NCBI RefSeq assembly: GCF_003855395.1
Contig: NZ_CP034015.1
Coordinates: 3,110,001 to 3,174,000, forward strand
Length of the DNA stretch: 64,000 bases
Direction of reading: 5' to 3'
Source: Shewanella livingstonensis
GTDB taxonomy: Bacteria > Pseudomonadota > Gammaproteobacteria > Enterobacterales > Shewanellaceae
Shown in pieces: positions 55,452 through 64,000 of this stretch (positions are counted from its first letter, which is position 1; the number at the start of each line of letters is the position of its first letter). The position numbers and the translations under genes are program-made. A model generated the notes under the pieces. The model did no database searches. It was not told where the DNA came from and saw only the letters and a list, made by a program, of their open reading frames with translations.

Positions 55452-55514
55452 ACAATATTCCCTTAATAAACTGATTAAATTGAAGCTGTGGGCCAATGAA
55501 GCACCGTGTCATTA

Positions 55515-55982
55515 CTAATCCAGTAAAAAGTGTGCTCGTGCTGTAGCAATAAGCTGCTTACGATTGGTTTGCCAACAGTTCATGCTCACGTTTGCCACGC
55601 GACGACCTTGGCGTGTAATTTTGCATTCAGCAAAAGTATCTTGATGCAAACCAGCGCGTAAATAATCAATTGAGAAATCGACAATTTTAGGCACTTTTTT
55701 AGCTTGCATAAACACCATTAACTGCACAATGGCTGACATTTCCATAAATCCAGCAAGTACTCCGCCGTGGATGGCGGGTAATATAGGATTACCAATATTG
55801 TCATCTTTAGCAGGTAGTCTGAATACCATCTCGTCGCCAAAACGGGCCACCGACATACCAATAAATTGTGAGTATGGTACTTTTTCAAGCAGATAACTAT
55901 AGTCATTAAGCTCAATGGCTCGTTTGACCACATCTTGAACATCTAAACCCGTTTGGGTATTCGTATTGGTTAGCTCATTCAT
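55515..55982 (-). CDS. PaaI-type hotdog thioesterase (second of a pair)
   Basis: The 155-residue hotdog-fold protein has PAIHGGVLAGFMEMSAIVQLM (HGG[VA] catalytic loop), IVDFSIDYLRAGLHQDTFAECKITRQGRRVANVSMNCWQ. Substrates are acyl-CoA type thioesters. Its start overlaps the stop of the other thioesterase by 4 bp. The two are diverged paralogues and may form a heteromer. Confidence 0.85.
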   Translation of the reverse strand: MNELTNTNTQTGLDVQDVVKRAIELNDYSYLLEKVPYSQFIGMSVARFGDEMVFRLPAKDDNIGNPILPAIHGGVLAGFMEMSAIVQLMVFMQAKKVPKIVDFSIDYLRAGLHQDTFAECKITRQGRRVANVSMNCWQTNRKQLIATARAHFLLD

Positions 55983-56488
55983 GCTATCGCCCCCGGTAAA
56001 TTACCCATTAACGCTTGACGAAACTCTTCACCAACCATTTCAGGACTAATGCGCATAAACGATCCCACAGCGTGAGCAATCGGCTCATCAATGCTGTCTT
56101 GGTAAGCTATTGCACGGGTAAAAGCCACGTTTGACGATAAACGGTAACATTCTGCAAAGGCATAAACCGATTTATGAGGCTCTGCAGGTTTCATGTAATC
56201 AACTCGTAAATCTAAGGTTGGCGACAACTCTAATGATTGATATTTTTTTAGAATTGCACACACCACAGCAGTGCCACAAGCAGTATCGATTAAAGTGGTA
56301 ATTACCCCACCGTGGATAACCCCAGTGTCTGGATAACCAATAATGTCTTGGCTGTAAGGCAGTTCAATGAGCACATGATGCTCGCTGGCCTCTTGAACAG
56401 TAAGCCCTAAACGACGGCATTGGGCTAACTGATTAACAAATCGAGAGGCGACTTCGGTTAACGGGAAAAAATCACTGTTAATTTTCAT
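55979..56488 (-). CDS. PaaI-type hotdog thioesterase (first of a pair)
   Basis: The 169-residue protein contains TGVIHGGVITTLIDTACGTAVV (catalytic loop with Asp), LDLRVDYMKPAEPHKSVYAFAEC and VAFTRAIAYQDS, the PaaI/ComA-type hotdog family. It begins one base before the hinT stop is complete (overlap at 56488), so the three genes are translationally coupled. The substrate is unknown. Confidence 0.87.
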   Translation of the reverse strand: MKINSDFFPLTEVASRFVNQLAQCRRLGLTVQEASEHHVLIELPYSQDIIGYPDTGVIHGGVITTLIDTACGTAVVCAILKKYQSLELSPTLDLRVDYMKPAEPHKSVYAFAECYRLSSNVAFTRAIAYQDSIDEPIAHAVGSFMRISPEMVGEEFRQALMGNLPGAIA

Positions 56489-56841
56489 TATCCATGACTC
56501 AACATTGGGCCTAATGGCTTGCCACCCAAAAGGTGCATATGGATATGGTACACCTCTTGGCCACCATGCTTGTTGCAGTTCATAATCAATCGATAACCAT
56601 CTTGTGCAATACCGGCTTCATCAGCCAGTTTTGCTGCTACGGTCATCATCCGCCCTAATGCTTTTTCATCAGACGCTTTAACATCATTAGCCGTCGCGAT
56701 TAAGTGATTCGGAATAATAAGAATATGGGTAGGAGCTTGCGGTGCAATATCCCTAAATGCAGTGACTAACTCATCTTGATATAAAATATCCGCAGGAATT
56801 TCACGACGAATAATTTTGCTAAATATGGTTTCTTCAGCCAT
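56488..56841 (-). CDS. hinT: HIT-family purine nucleoside phosphoramidase HinT
   Basis: From ATG 56841 (GAGGGT upstream) the protein is 117 residues: [42 protein letters not shown] and the histidine triad [10 protein letters not shown]. It hydrolyses adenosine phosphoramidates and lysyl-AMP. It starts the hinT-thioesterase-thioesterase-ycfL operon. The longer frame from 56892 lacks an RBS. Confidence 0.95.
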   Translation of the reverse strand: MAEETIFSKIIRREIPADILYQDELVTAFRDIAPQAPTHILIIPNHLIATANDVKASDEKALGRMMTVAAKLADEAGIAQDGYRLIMNCNKHGGQEVYHIHMHLLGGKPLGPMLSHG

Positions 56842-57044
56842 TTGGGTACCCTCATTAGATAACTGCATTGTTGCTATTGATAATACTATCAAGTCTTTGA
56901 TCTATCACTCCAGTAAAAACGCTCATTATAGGTAATCTTTTACTCAAAATGGGATTCGTTTGCTTAAGTGAGTCAATTTTGGCAGCATTGGTCATTATAG
57001 CTCAATCGTTTTGATTGCGACTTGCCACTCATTCGGAATTCTTT

Positions 57045-58802
57045 ATGCATTATCATATTCATGCGGTCGACCCAAAAGCTCATTTGTTTGAAGTTACCTT
57101 TACGCTAAAAAACGCCAATCCATCTCAGATTTTCTCATTACCAGCATGGTTACCTGGCAGTTACATGATCCGCGATTTTGCTAAAAACATCATTGAAATT
57201 GATGCCAAAGAAAATCAACAATCGCTTTCTGTTATTCAATTAGATAAGCAAACGTGGCAATTGAATAACCAAGGTAGTCACATTAGTTTGTGCTACCAAA
57301 TTTATGCATGGGATTTGTCTGTTCGCACTGCACACCTTGACACTAACCATGGCTTTTTTAATGGTAGCAGTGTGTTTTTAGCCGCTAAAGGACTTGAATC
57401 GCAATCGCACCAAGTCACAATAGCAAAACCTGCACTTGCAGAATTAGCCCATTGGACCTTAGCCACCAGCATGACCCGAACTACCGGCGAGCAATTCGGC
57501 TTTGGTGATTTTAATGCTGACAACTACGATGATTTAATTGATCATCCCGTTGAAATGGGTGAGCTAACTATAGAAACATTCTATGCAGGCAACGTACCTC
57601 ACGATATTGTACTCAGTGGCAAACACCGAGCCAATATGGCCCGCTTATCCAAAGATCTTAAAGCAATATGCGAATACCAAATTAATTTATTTAACACACC
57701 TGCACCGTTTAAGCGTTATGTGTTTATGACCACAGTACTTGACAATGGTTTTGGTGGCTTAGAGCATAAAGCATCAACGGCGTTAATGTGTTCACGCAAT
57801 GATTTACCGCATTCATTAGATACCTCTGTAGACAAAGGTTACCGTACTTATTTGTCACTTTGCAGCCATGAATACTTTCACTCATGGAATGTAAAACGGA
57901 TTAAGCCGGCTGAATTTACCCCATTTGATTTATCACAAGAGTCTTACACTGAGCAATTATGGGCTTATGAGGGCATTACATCTTACTACGATGATTTAAT
58001 TACCTTTAAATCTCAATGCATTGATCAAGCGGGTTATCTAACCTTACTTAGCCAAATCATGACCCGAGTATACCGAGGTCAAGGTCGCTTTAAACAAACG
58101 TTAACGCAATCAAGCTTTAACGCGTGGACCAAGTTTTATAAACAAGATGAAAATGCCGCTAATGCCATTGTCAGTTATTACACTAAAGGGGCTCTTTTTG
58201 CGTTGTTTTTAGATTTAACCCTACGAATTGAAACCCAGGGGCGAAATAGTTTAGATGATGTGATGCGTCAACTTTGGCAACAATACGGCTTAACGAGTAT
58301 CGGTACCGATGCTCTCAGCCATCAACGAATTGTTGAAACTATCCTAAAGCGCCCATGTAATGATGTATTTGCGTATCTGCATAACTGTGATGATATTCCA
58401 CTTGAAGCCTTACTGGCTCAAGTTGGGGTGTCTATGACACTTCGTGCCAGCGAAGGTAATACAGATTTAGGTGGCGGTGATACTAAAGGCTTTAACATTG
58501 GCTTTGGTGCTAAAACAAAAGCGGAGTCATTAGGCTTAAAAATATTAAGCGTCATCCAACACAGTCCGGCCCATCAAGCAGGTTTGAGCGCAGGTGATTT
58601 ATTAATTGCAGCAGATAATTTACTAGTTACCGCACAATTTGAGCAGCAATTACAGAGTTTGCCAATAGGTGAACAAATCAGTTTACATTGGTTTAGACGA
58701 GATGAATTGATGCGAGGAACATTAACAATTAGAGAAGCGGCTTTAGACACAATATCGCTTAGTATTAACGATGTGACTAAAACATCTTTGTGGCTTGGTT
58801 AG
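57045..58802 (+). CDS. M61 family metallopeptidase with PDZ domain
   Basis: Starting at ATG 57045 (CGGAATT upstream) the protein has 585 residues. It has the M61 N-terminal beta domain (HYHIHAVDP, SLPAWLPGSYMIRDFAKNI), the zinc motif SHEYFHSWNVKRIKP (HExxH, about residue 275), YEGITSYYDD (third ligand Glu) and a C-terminal PDZ (LGLKILSVIQHSPAHQAGLSAGDLLIAAD). There is no signal peptide, so it is cytoplasmic. Related to glycyl aminopeptidase and FrvX-unrelated M61 enzymes. Confidence 0.92.
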   Translation: MHYHIHAVDPKAHLFEVTFTLKNANPSQIFSLPAWLPGSYMIRDFAKNIIEIDAKENQQSLSVIQLDKQTWQLNNQGSHISLCYQIYAWDLSVRTAHLDTNHGFFNGSSVFLAAKGLESQSHQVTIAKPALAELAHWTLATSMTRTTGEQFGFGDFNADNYDDLIDHPVEMGELTIETFYAGNVPHDIVLSGKHRANMARLSKDLKAICEYQINLFNTPAPFKRYVFMTTVLDNGFGGLEHKASTALMCSRNDLPHSLDTSVDKGYRTYLSLCSHEYFHSWNVKRIKPAEFTPFDLSQESYTEQLWAYEGITSYYDDLITFKSQCIDQAGYLTLLSQIMTRVYRGQGRFKQTLTQSSFNAWTKFYKQDENAANAIVSYYTKGALFALFLDLTLRIETQGRNSLDDVMRQLWQQYGLTSIGTDALSHQRIVETILKRPCNDVFAYLHNCDDIPLEALLAQVGVSMTLRASEGNTDLGGGDTKGFNIGFGAKTKAESLGLKILSVIQHSPAHQAGLSAGDLLIAADNLLVTAQFEQQLQSLPIGEQISLHWFRRDELMRGTLTIREAALDTISLSINDVTKTSLWLG

Positions 58803-58883
58803 AAATACATGATTAGTTAGCTGTAAAAGTAAGCGAGGGTGTAAGCGGATACATCATCTTAATTCGGTTCAAATATTGGAACT

Positions 58884-58912
58884 AAAAAGGATATCAATTT
58901 GATATCCTTTTT
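58884..58912. terminator. Bidirectional terminator between the M61 and csgG genes
   Basis: A perfect 12-bp stem AAAAAGGATATC (58884-58895) / GATATCCTTTTT (58901-58912) with a 5-nt loop; it serves both converging transcripts. Confidence 0.92.
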
Positions 58913-58948
58913 ATCGACAGTCCAGTCACTATAACGGTATTAATATGA

Positions 58949-59800
58949 TTAGCTTTGTTTAATGCGTTCTAACACTTGTTTTTCAGTATGCGCTTCTAAC
59001 CAGTATTTTTGTAACGTTGGATTTTTTACACCTGATACAGGATCCAGTAAATTCCACGCTCGCTTCCAGATACCATCAGCAATCATATGCACGACTGCAC
59101 TTTCTATCGCAGCTGCAATGCACAAGCTCACCGGTTCGTTTGAGGTATAACCCGCTTCTGATTCTAATAACTCCTGCGCATCAATAAATTTAAATACACC
59201 CGCGGTAATTTCTTTTGAAATAACGGATTTAGTGGTTGTTACACTACTCAACAATCGTCCTGTACGGATATCAACCGCACGTAAATTGACAGTAACACTA
59301 TCGACACGATATTGACCCGATACACCAATCCCTAGGTACCTAGCACCTGCACCACCAGTTTTAATATTAGTGTCGTAAGCAACAATACCACCTTCCATTA
59401 AGATTTGGGCACTATTTAATTGTGGGAGTTTGCTTGCATCACCATTCAGCCCTGCACGAACAATCTTGCGTTCTGTCAGTAAATTCTGTAATCCTTCGCG
59501 CTCAACAGGAACAAACCAGGCAGAATCGTTTAGTGCCTGTGCTAAAAAAGCCGTTCCAGACTGAGGTACTGCGGTTGAAAAGTTACTCGAGGGTATTGGC
59601 TTGTATTGACCCGTTTGATCACGAAAATCATAAACTGCAGCCACCATACTTCCTTGAGGTGAAGGCAAACTGACTAAATCATAATAAGTATCGCCCTTTG
59701 GCATTAAACTCGTTGTAGCTTCAATGCCATCTAATTCAGTTTGAATAGATGAACAGGCAGTCAGAGATAGCACAAATAAGCTAAGCAGTCGTCTTTTCAT
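58949..59800 (-). CDS. csgG: Curli secretion channel lipoprotein CsgG
   Basis: The 283-residue outer-membrane lipoprotein (lipobox Cys16, LSLTACSS) has the CsgG signatures VAAVYDFRDQTGQYKPIPSSNFSTAVPQSGT and DSAWFVPVEREGLQNLLTERKI in pieces, ending EEAGYTSNEPVSLC-type helices. It forms a nonameric pore that exports curlin subunits. Last gene of the locus, 2 bp after csgF. Confidence 0.95.
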   Translation of the reverse strand: MKRRLLSLFVLSLTACSSIQTELDGIEATTSLMPKGDTYYDLVSLPSPQGSMVAAVYDFRDQTGQYKPIPSSNFSTAVPQSGTAFLAQALNDSAWFVPVEREGLQNLLTERKIVRAGLNGDASKLPQLNSAQILMEGGIVAYDTNIKTGGAGARYLGIGVSGQYRVDSVTVNLRAVDIRTGRLLSSVTTTKSVISKEITAGVFKFIDAQELLESEAGYTSNEPVSLCIAAAIESAVVHMIADGIWKRAWNLLDPVSGVKNPTLQKYWLEAHTEKQVLERIKQS

Positions 59801-59802
59801 GA

Positions 59803-60204
59803 TTAGCCCCCTGTCGATGTGCCGACAATACCACCAACTTCAATAATGGTCGTTTCGCCGGTTAATAAATCAGTGATGTGAACCAGTAAAGATCCATCCT
59901 CATTAACTACATTTATCTCAAAATCATCAGTTTTTAAATATCCCTCGCCACCGTTTGCGGCATCATTAAACAGCTGACTCATTAAGCGTGACTGTAATGA
60001 ACTAGCAAGCCTATCCAATGCCGTCGGAGGCGTGTAAGAAGAACCTCCTTGGTGTTCATTTTGCGCCGATGCATTAGCTAATAAATAACTACCGTTAAGA
60101 TAACTGCCTCCAAATGCTGGATTAACCGGGGAGTAAACTAATTCCGTCGCTGCAATTGATAAACTAAATAGTGCTATCGGTAAAATTAATAATAATTTTT
60201 TCAT
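59803..60204 (-). CDS. csgF: Curli assembly factor CsgF
   Basis: The 133-residue secreted protein has a signal peptide (ILPIALFSLSIAATE) and the conserved LVYSPVNPAFGGSYLNGSYLLANASAQN start that docks in CsgG; the C-terminus holds DDFEINVVNEDGSLLVHITD and a GEGYL-type ending. It couples export to nucleation by CsgB. 12 bp after csgE. Confidence 0.94.
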   Translation of the reverse strand: MKKLLLILPIALFSLSIAATELVYSPVNPAFGGSYLNGSYLLANASAQNEHQGGSSYTPPTALDRLASSLQSRLMSQLFNDAANGGEGYLKTDDFEINVVNEDGSLLVHITDLLTGETTIIEVGGIVGTSTGG

Positions 60205-60216
60205 ATAATTTTCCTG

Positions 60217-60795
60217 CTAAAACTCATCAGGAGCAAGATCGGGATCTGAAAGCGCAGCCCACCTTGCCTGTTGTTGATATTGCAACAGGGAAGCGTTGAC
60301 ACGTTTTGCTGCCATGTTTGCTTGTGCATCAATATTTCGCGATGCTGGAGATAAAAATGTCACAAAAATCGGCTTACGATTATGTAACACTAATATTTTA
60401 CTACCATTTCTTGCTGTGGCTTGTTCAACAACAGTAAGCCCTGAGTGGTTGCTCATACCATTGATATCACGATAAGCACTGACAAATTCGCGATAAAAAC
60501 GATGGCCAAATCTTGTCATTGCTCGATTTAAAATTAATCCATCAATTAAATCAGCTTCACGCTTTGGTTTTGCATCATTGACACTCACAATCGGCTCATT
60601 TGAAGATAATGAGCTCTCTTGAGCTTTTGAGGCTGTTGATTCAGGAATGACTTCGTCAGTGGTGGAGGCAATTTTAGCTTTAGTAAATTCTGCAACATTA
60701 ACATCTGCATCTTTACGATCATCAGCGACAGTATCTCTCATAAAGGCAGCCTGACTAGCAATTAAGCAAATCAGCATCACTAACGGATATTTCAC
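60217..60795 (-). CDS. csgE: Curli secretion specificity factor CsgE with N-terminal extension
   Basis: At 192 residues it is about 60 longer than E. coli CsgE (129). After the signal peptide comes a polar, Asp/Ser-rich linker (residues 25-75), and then the CsgE core: LNRAMTRFGHRFYREFVSAYRD, LTVVEQATARNGSKILVLHNRKPIFVTFLSP. It overlaps the csgD-like gene by 4 bp. The linker is not expected to be folded. Confidence 0.9.
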   Translation of the reverse strand: MKYPLVMLICLIASQAAFMRDTVADDRKDADVNVAEFTKAKIASTTDEVIPESTASKAQESSLSSNEPIVSVNDAKPKREADLIDGLILNRAMTRFGHRFYREFVSAYRDINGMSNHSGLTVVEQATARNGSKILVLHNRKPIFVTFLSPASRNIDAQANMAAKRVNASLLQYQQQARWAALSDPDLAPDEF

Positions 60796-61433
60796 ACCCT
60801 TACCTCATGCATGTGAGTTTGTGCCCAAGCAATTGCTTGACCTCGACTAGAAACCCCAATTTTACGGAATGCACGATATAGATGGGTTTTAATAGTAGAT
60901 TCGCTGACAAAAAGTTGATTCGCAATATCGAGATTAGTACTACCAGACAACAGCGTTTGTAGTACCTCGCGTTCACGAATAGTCAGTTGTTCACTGTCAT
61001 CATTATGATTAATATTCATTAATAATTGATAGAGATCTTGAGGTATTACGCTGCGGCCTTTGAGTATTTCATTTAAACCACTACTAACATCAGCTAAACT
61101 CGCATTTGTATAAAAAACACCTGTTGTAGTTGACGGATGAATTAAAAATTTAGCGTCGACTTGTTTGGGGAAATTTAAAAATACAGTTCTAACACCGCTG
61201 TATTCACGCTCAATAACACGTTGTAGTTGATAAGCTTGTTGAAGATCGATGGTTGCTAAATCGAAGATAACAACCGAGTTGGTTTGAGTGGAAAGTAACT
61301 TAGACATATTACCAGGCTGAGCCTTGGTTAATTTAACCAAAAACTCTTGTGGCCAACGTGAATCCAATAAATCAATGAACAGCTGTGAACGTGATACGAT
61401 CATCCAATTTTCGACTTTAAACATTCCTGACAC
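60792..61433 (-). CDS. csgD: LuxR-family regulator, CsgD-like
   Basis: The 213-residue protein has an N-terminal receiver-like domain without a clear phospho-acceptor site and a C-terminal LuxR HTH: LTIREREVLQTLLSGSTNLDIANQLFVSESTIKTHLYRAFRKIGVSSRGQAI. Position directly before csgE and the CsgD length suggest the curli activator. The start is uncertain: GTG 61433 or ATG 61424. An intergenic hairpin separates it from the big csgA-like gene upstream. Confidence 0.85.
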   Translation of the reverse strand: MSGMFKVENWMIVSRSQLFIDLLDSRWPQEFLVKLTKAQPGNMSKLLSTQTNSVVIFDLATIDLQQAYQLQRVIEREYSGVRTVFLNFPKQVDAKFLIHPSTTTGVFYTNASLADVSSGLNEILKGRSVIPQDLYQLLMNINHNDDSEQLTIREREVLQTLLSGSTNLDIANQLFVSESTIKTHLYRAFRKIGVSSRGQAIAWAQTHMHEVRV

Positions 61434-61525
61434 TCCATGTGGTATGAATAAATTGCGGTATTGATACTAAGTCCGTATCAATGTTAATAAGTTTAACAAG
61501 TGGATAACCGTATAACAATTAGTCA

Positions 61526-61547
61526 AAAGGGTGCTTGCGCACCCTTT
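61526..61547 (-). terminator. Hairpin between the csgA-like and csgD-like genes
   Basis: AAAGGGTGC / GCACCCTTT stem, loop of four, followed on the minus strand by a short T run; likely an attenuator limiting read-through into csgDEFG. Confidence 0.7.
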
Positions 61548-61561
61548 GTTATACTTTTGTA

Positions 61562-63220
61562 CTACATGCCTTGAACAACAGTTACGGAATTACCATAGCC
61601 GATAGAAGTCACATTAGCTGTATTACTCGCATCGGTTTGAGTAATTGATACCATGTTGCTACCTGCACCATTAACAAATACATCTGCATTGTTTAATGTA
61701 CCTGTTTGAGAAATCATAATATCATTGTCACTACCTAACCAAGATTCTGCAATGGCTGTGTTTTCAGTACCATTTTGGTCAATGTCAACTGTTGATGAAA
61801 AGTCAGATGAATCTGCATAAGCGTTGTTGTTATCACCAATTTGATCAATGGTAATTACGTTTTCTGCCCCAAATGTTCCAGCACCAACATTTGCACCATA
61901 ATAATTTGATGCACCCGATAAATTACCGACATAATTACCATTACCTGCTTGATTAATCGTCACAGTACTATCACCACCTTGTTCTGTTGACGCTCCAGCA
62001 TAGTTATCATTACCCGTTTGATAAACAAATACATCGTTATCATGGCTATTAAAATCTTGCTCAACAGCTGCAATGTTTGAACTACCGGTTTGTACAACCG
62101 AAGCAGAATCACCATTACCGTCTTGCATTACAGTCGCCAAATTGCCCATTCCGGCAGCAGAACCACTTTGAGTAACAGTAGAATTATTACCCACACTAGT
62201 TTGGTCAACATTAGCTATGTTGTCGAAATCAGATTGAGTAACCAATGACACATTGCTTGTGCCATTTTGGTTTACAGTAGCCTCGTTCGAAACTCCACCT
62301 TGCATGATTGTCGCACTATTGAAAGTATTACCACTTTGCATAACAGTTGCCATACCGTCTTGGCCACTTTGATCTACATAGGCTGTATCGCTACCGCCCA
62401 TTTGATCAACATCAGCCATGTTATCATCGCCAGTTTGAAGTACATCAGCTTGGTTAAAGCTACCTTGCTGGTTTACATCGGCATCACTAGATGCACCTGA
62501 CTGGTATATATCACCACGGTTTCCATCACCAACTTGGGTTAATGTAGCAACGGTATCATCAGCGCCTGCGCTATAACCATAGTTTTGGGTATTCTGTTCG
62601 ATATCACCATCGTTACCCGCACCGGTTTGAATCATCGTTGCTGAAGCTGCATCTGATGACTCTTGATTAATATATGCGTTATTAGCACCACCCATATTTT
62701 GAGTAATGGTTGCATCAGCAAAATCTGACCAATGATTACGAATAGTTGCTGTATCACCATCACCATTTTGATTAATAGTAGAATTAGCTGCATCACCATT
62801 ATCTTGCAAAATATCAGCTACGTTTAAACTACCATTTTGCATTACTACAGCAGCAGCATTAGCACCATTATTAAACTGTTGTTCAATCGTCGCTTGGTTT
62901 TCATCACCGGTAGAATTAATTGTAGCAGTAGCAGATTCAGTTGCATCGTGCTGTAAAATAGTACCTTTATTATCATCACCAAGTTGTGTAATAAATGCTT
63001 TCGTTAATGAAGTATCAGATTGAATAACAGTAGCTTCATTTCTGTCACCCGTTTGGCCAACAGTTGCTTCATTTTGCATACTTGCTACTTGCTGAGTCAC
63101 AACAACAATATTTTCATCACCGCTTTGATTGACATTTGTAATATTTTCATCACTTGCATGAGCTCCAGCTGAAGCCAACAACGCTGCTGAGACTAATAAC
63201 GCTAATTTAGAATGTTTCAT
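61562..63220 (-). CDS. Very large curlin-repeat protein (CsgA-like)
   Basis: The 552-residue secreted protein (signal peptide ending AGAHA) is built from roughly 25-30 curlin repeats of the form Q.GD.N.A.V.Q (examples VGQTGDRNEATVIQ, VNQQGSFNQADVLQ, VTQSGSAAGMGNLATVMQ). E. coli CsgA has five. The repeats carry many Asp and Asn and few basic residues. It should be the main amyloid fibre subunit or an alternative major subunit. It follows the csgB-like gene by 20 bp. Confidence 0.9.
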   Translation of the reverse strand: MKHSKLALLVSAALLASAGAHASDENITNVNQSGDENIVVVTQQVASMQNEATVGQTGDRNEATVIQSDTSLTKAFITQLGDDNKGTILQHDATESATATINSTGDENQATIEQQFNNGANAAAVVMQNGSLNVADILQDNGDAANSTINQNGDGDTATIRNHWSDFADATITQNMGGANNAYINQESSDAASATMIQTGAGNDGDIEQNTQNYGYSAGADDTVATLTQVGDGNRGDIYQSGASSDADVNQQGSFNQADVLQTGDDNMADVDQMGGSDTAYVDQSGQDGMATVMQSGNTFNSATIMQGGVSNEATVNQNGTSNVSLVTQSDFDNIANVDQTSVGNNSTVTQSGSAAGMGNLATVMQDGNGDSASVVQTGSSNIAAVEQDFNSHDNDVFVYQTGNDNYAGASTEQGGDSTVTINQAGNGNYVGNLSGASNYYGANVGAGTFGAENVITIDQIGDNNNAYADSSDFSSTVDIDQNGTENTAIAESWLGSDNDIMISQTGTLNNADVFVNGAGSNMVSITQTDASNTANVTSIGYGNSVTVVQGM

Positions 63221-63240
63221 CTTCGTATTTCCCTTTACTC

Positions 63241-63777
63241 TTAGTTAGATAAGTTTCCCTGGGTCACCACAACATGTTGTGATACTCCCCATTGGGTTAC
63301 ACCTACAGCATTTCCGGAGCCGTACTGCTGGATCCAAATCGCATTTTCACTACCGGTTTGGTTAACAACCGCTATATTGTTCGTTCCTATTTGACCAACA
63401 TCAACCATTAAACTTGAGCCAAGCTGGTTAAGTAATACGACATTATTAAAACCAGATTGAAGAATATTGGCTTCAATATCATTTCCTGACTGGTTAGCAA
63501 TTGCATAATTATTTGTACCTTGCTGTGTCGCGAGAATTTGATTATTAAAGCCTGATTGAGTTGAAATAAACTGATTATTACTATCAAATTGATTTAGATT
63601 AACGAATAGATCGTCGCCAACTTGATTAACATTGGCTTGATTACCTATGCTTGCTAACTCATCAACATCACTTATATCCTGGCTAAGGCAAGAAAATGAA
63701 GATATGCACATAACAAAAGATAAAATCCCTGCTTTTGCCGTTAAGCGATAATTATTTTTACGCTTTTTCAAGGTCAT
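63241..63777 (-). CDS. csgB: Curlin minor subunit / nucleator, CsgB-like
   Basis: The 178-residue protein has a signal peptide (AKAGILSFVMCISSFSCLS) and about six curlin repeats (VNQVGDDLFVNLNQ, TQSGFNNQILATQ, VNQTGSENAIWIQQYGSGN). Repeats are hydrophobic-rich compared with the big curlin, as in CsgB nucleators. GGAG precedes the ATG. It is first in the cluster. Confidence 0.85.
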   Translation of the reverse strand: MTLKKRKNNYRLTAKAGILSFVMCISSFSCLSQDISDVDELASIGNQANVNQVGDDLFVNLNQFDSNNQFISTQSGFNNQILATQQGTNNYAIANQSGNDIEANILQSGFNNVVLLNQLGSSLMVDVGQIGTNNIAVVNQTGSENAIWIQQYGSGNAVGVTQWGVSQHVVVTQGNLSN

Positions 63778-63939
63778 GCTCCTGCCCCTTGTGTGATGAA
63801 AATAGCAATCTAAAAATATATTCAGTTAGTTATCAATCATCACTGTGCCATTGATAGTGTCAATATTATGGCGTCTTATAATTAAACGTGAATCAGCCCA
63901 CAGTATTAAACCGGAATAGACCTTAAGACTAAATGATTT

Positions 63940-63949
63940 CCCCCCCCCC
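63940..63949. repeat. Ten-C homopolymer upstream of csgB
   Basis: A C10 run (G10 on the minus strand) about 163 bp upstream of the csgB start, in a 223-bp AT-rich region that must contain the curli promoter. Such runs are prone to slippage. Confidence 0.9.
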
Positions 63950-64000
63950 TACCTTTTTACTACGAGTTGAAATATATAATATAAATAACAACAACTTAAA

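Noticed and set aside
61562..63220. CRISPR-like periodicity in the curlin gene
   Set aside because: The period is set by amino-acid repeats with diverged DNA; there are no constant repeats with spacers and no cas gene in the window.
1..64000. tRNA or rRNA genes
   Set aside because: No cloverleaf with a T-loop GTTCGA-type core or rRNA-like stretch was found on reading both strands by eye.

Overview
The window reads as the chromosome of a marine gammaproteobacterium, most likely Shewanella or a close relative. The grounds are AT-rich intergenic DNA, gene neighbourhoods typical of that group (lolCDE next to a PilZ-like gene, mfd and csiV; Trm112-lpxK-msbA-comEC; a yegD-type Hsp70; a rhombosortase-target lipoprotein) and an IS set common there. 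This is inference from gene content; no rRNA or tRNA gene was found to confirm it.

Layout. 1-1100: wreckage consisting of a truncated IS66 transposase fused to a piece of an ADP-ribosyltransferase-like gene. 1500-2400: a lipoprotein with a GlyGly-CTERM tail. 2700-10100: an RND efflux operon with one adaptor and two different permeases. 10-36 kb: mostly housekeeping genes, namely an MBL hydrolase, an orphan kinase-like protein, the Trm112-lpxK-msbA-comEC cluster (lipid A kinase and flippase, DNA uptake), lolCDE, mfd, csiV, nagZ, L-serine dehydratase, creA, yegD, trhO and a GST.

36-48 kb is an accessory island: an ISAs1 element that separated a lipoprotein gene from its ribosome-binding site, a REP-associated transposase (RAYT) module and a truncated second copy, an IS1111-group IS110 element with a long right end, a complete Eco1/St85-like retron (own promoter, msr-msd RNA, terminator, nucleoside-deoxyribosyltransferase-like effector, reverse transcriptase), a HEPN-like gene, and an abiV abortive-infection gene broken by an IS50-like element and by an A-tract frameshift. 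The retron block lies between inverted 22-bp copies of the IS110 right-end sequence.

48-57 kb: a nitroreductase, a DoxX protein and a thiamine salvage locus (TPP riboswitch, TonB-dependent receptor, YkoF-like protein, PnuC/PnuT permease, probable thiamine kinase); then hinT, two overlapping PaaI-type thioesterases and ycfL. 57-64 kb: an M61 peptidase and a complete curli locus in which csgB, a very large csgA-like gene, a csgD-like regulator, csgE, csgF and csgG all run in one direction.

The best candidate for an exciting system is the retron and its surroundings. Its core matches a known retron class, but the RNA sequence, the linked HEPN-like gene and the IS110-end bracketing deserve a closer look. 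The thiamine locus and the enlarged curli locus are the next most informative regions.
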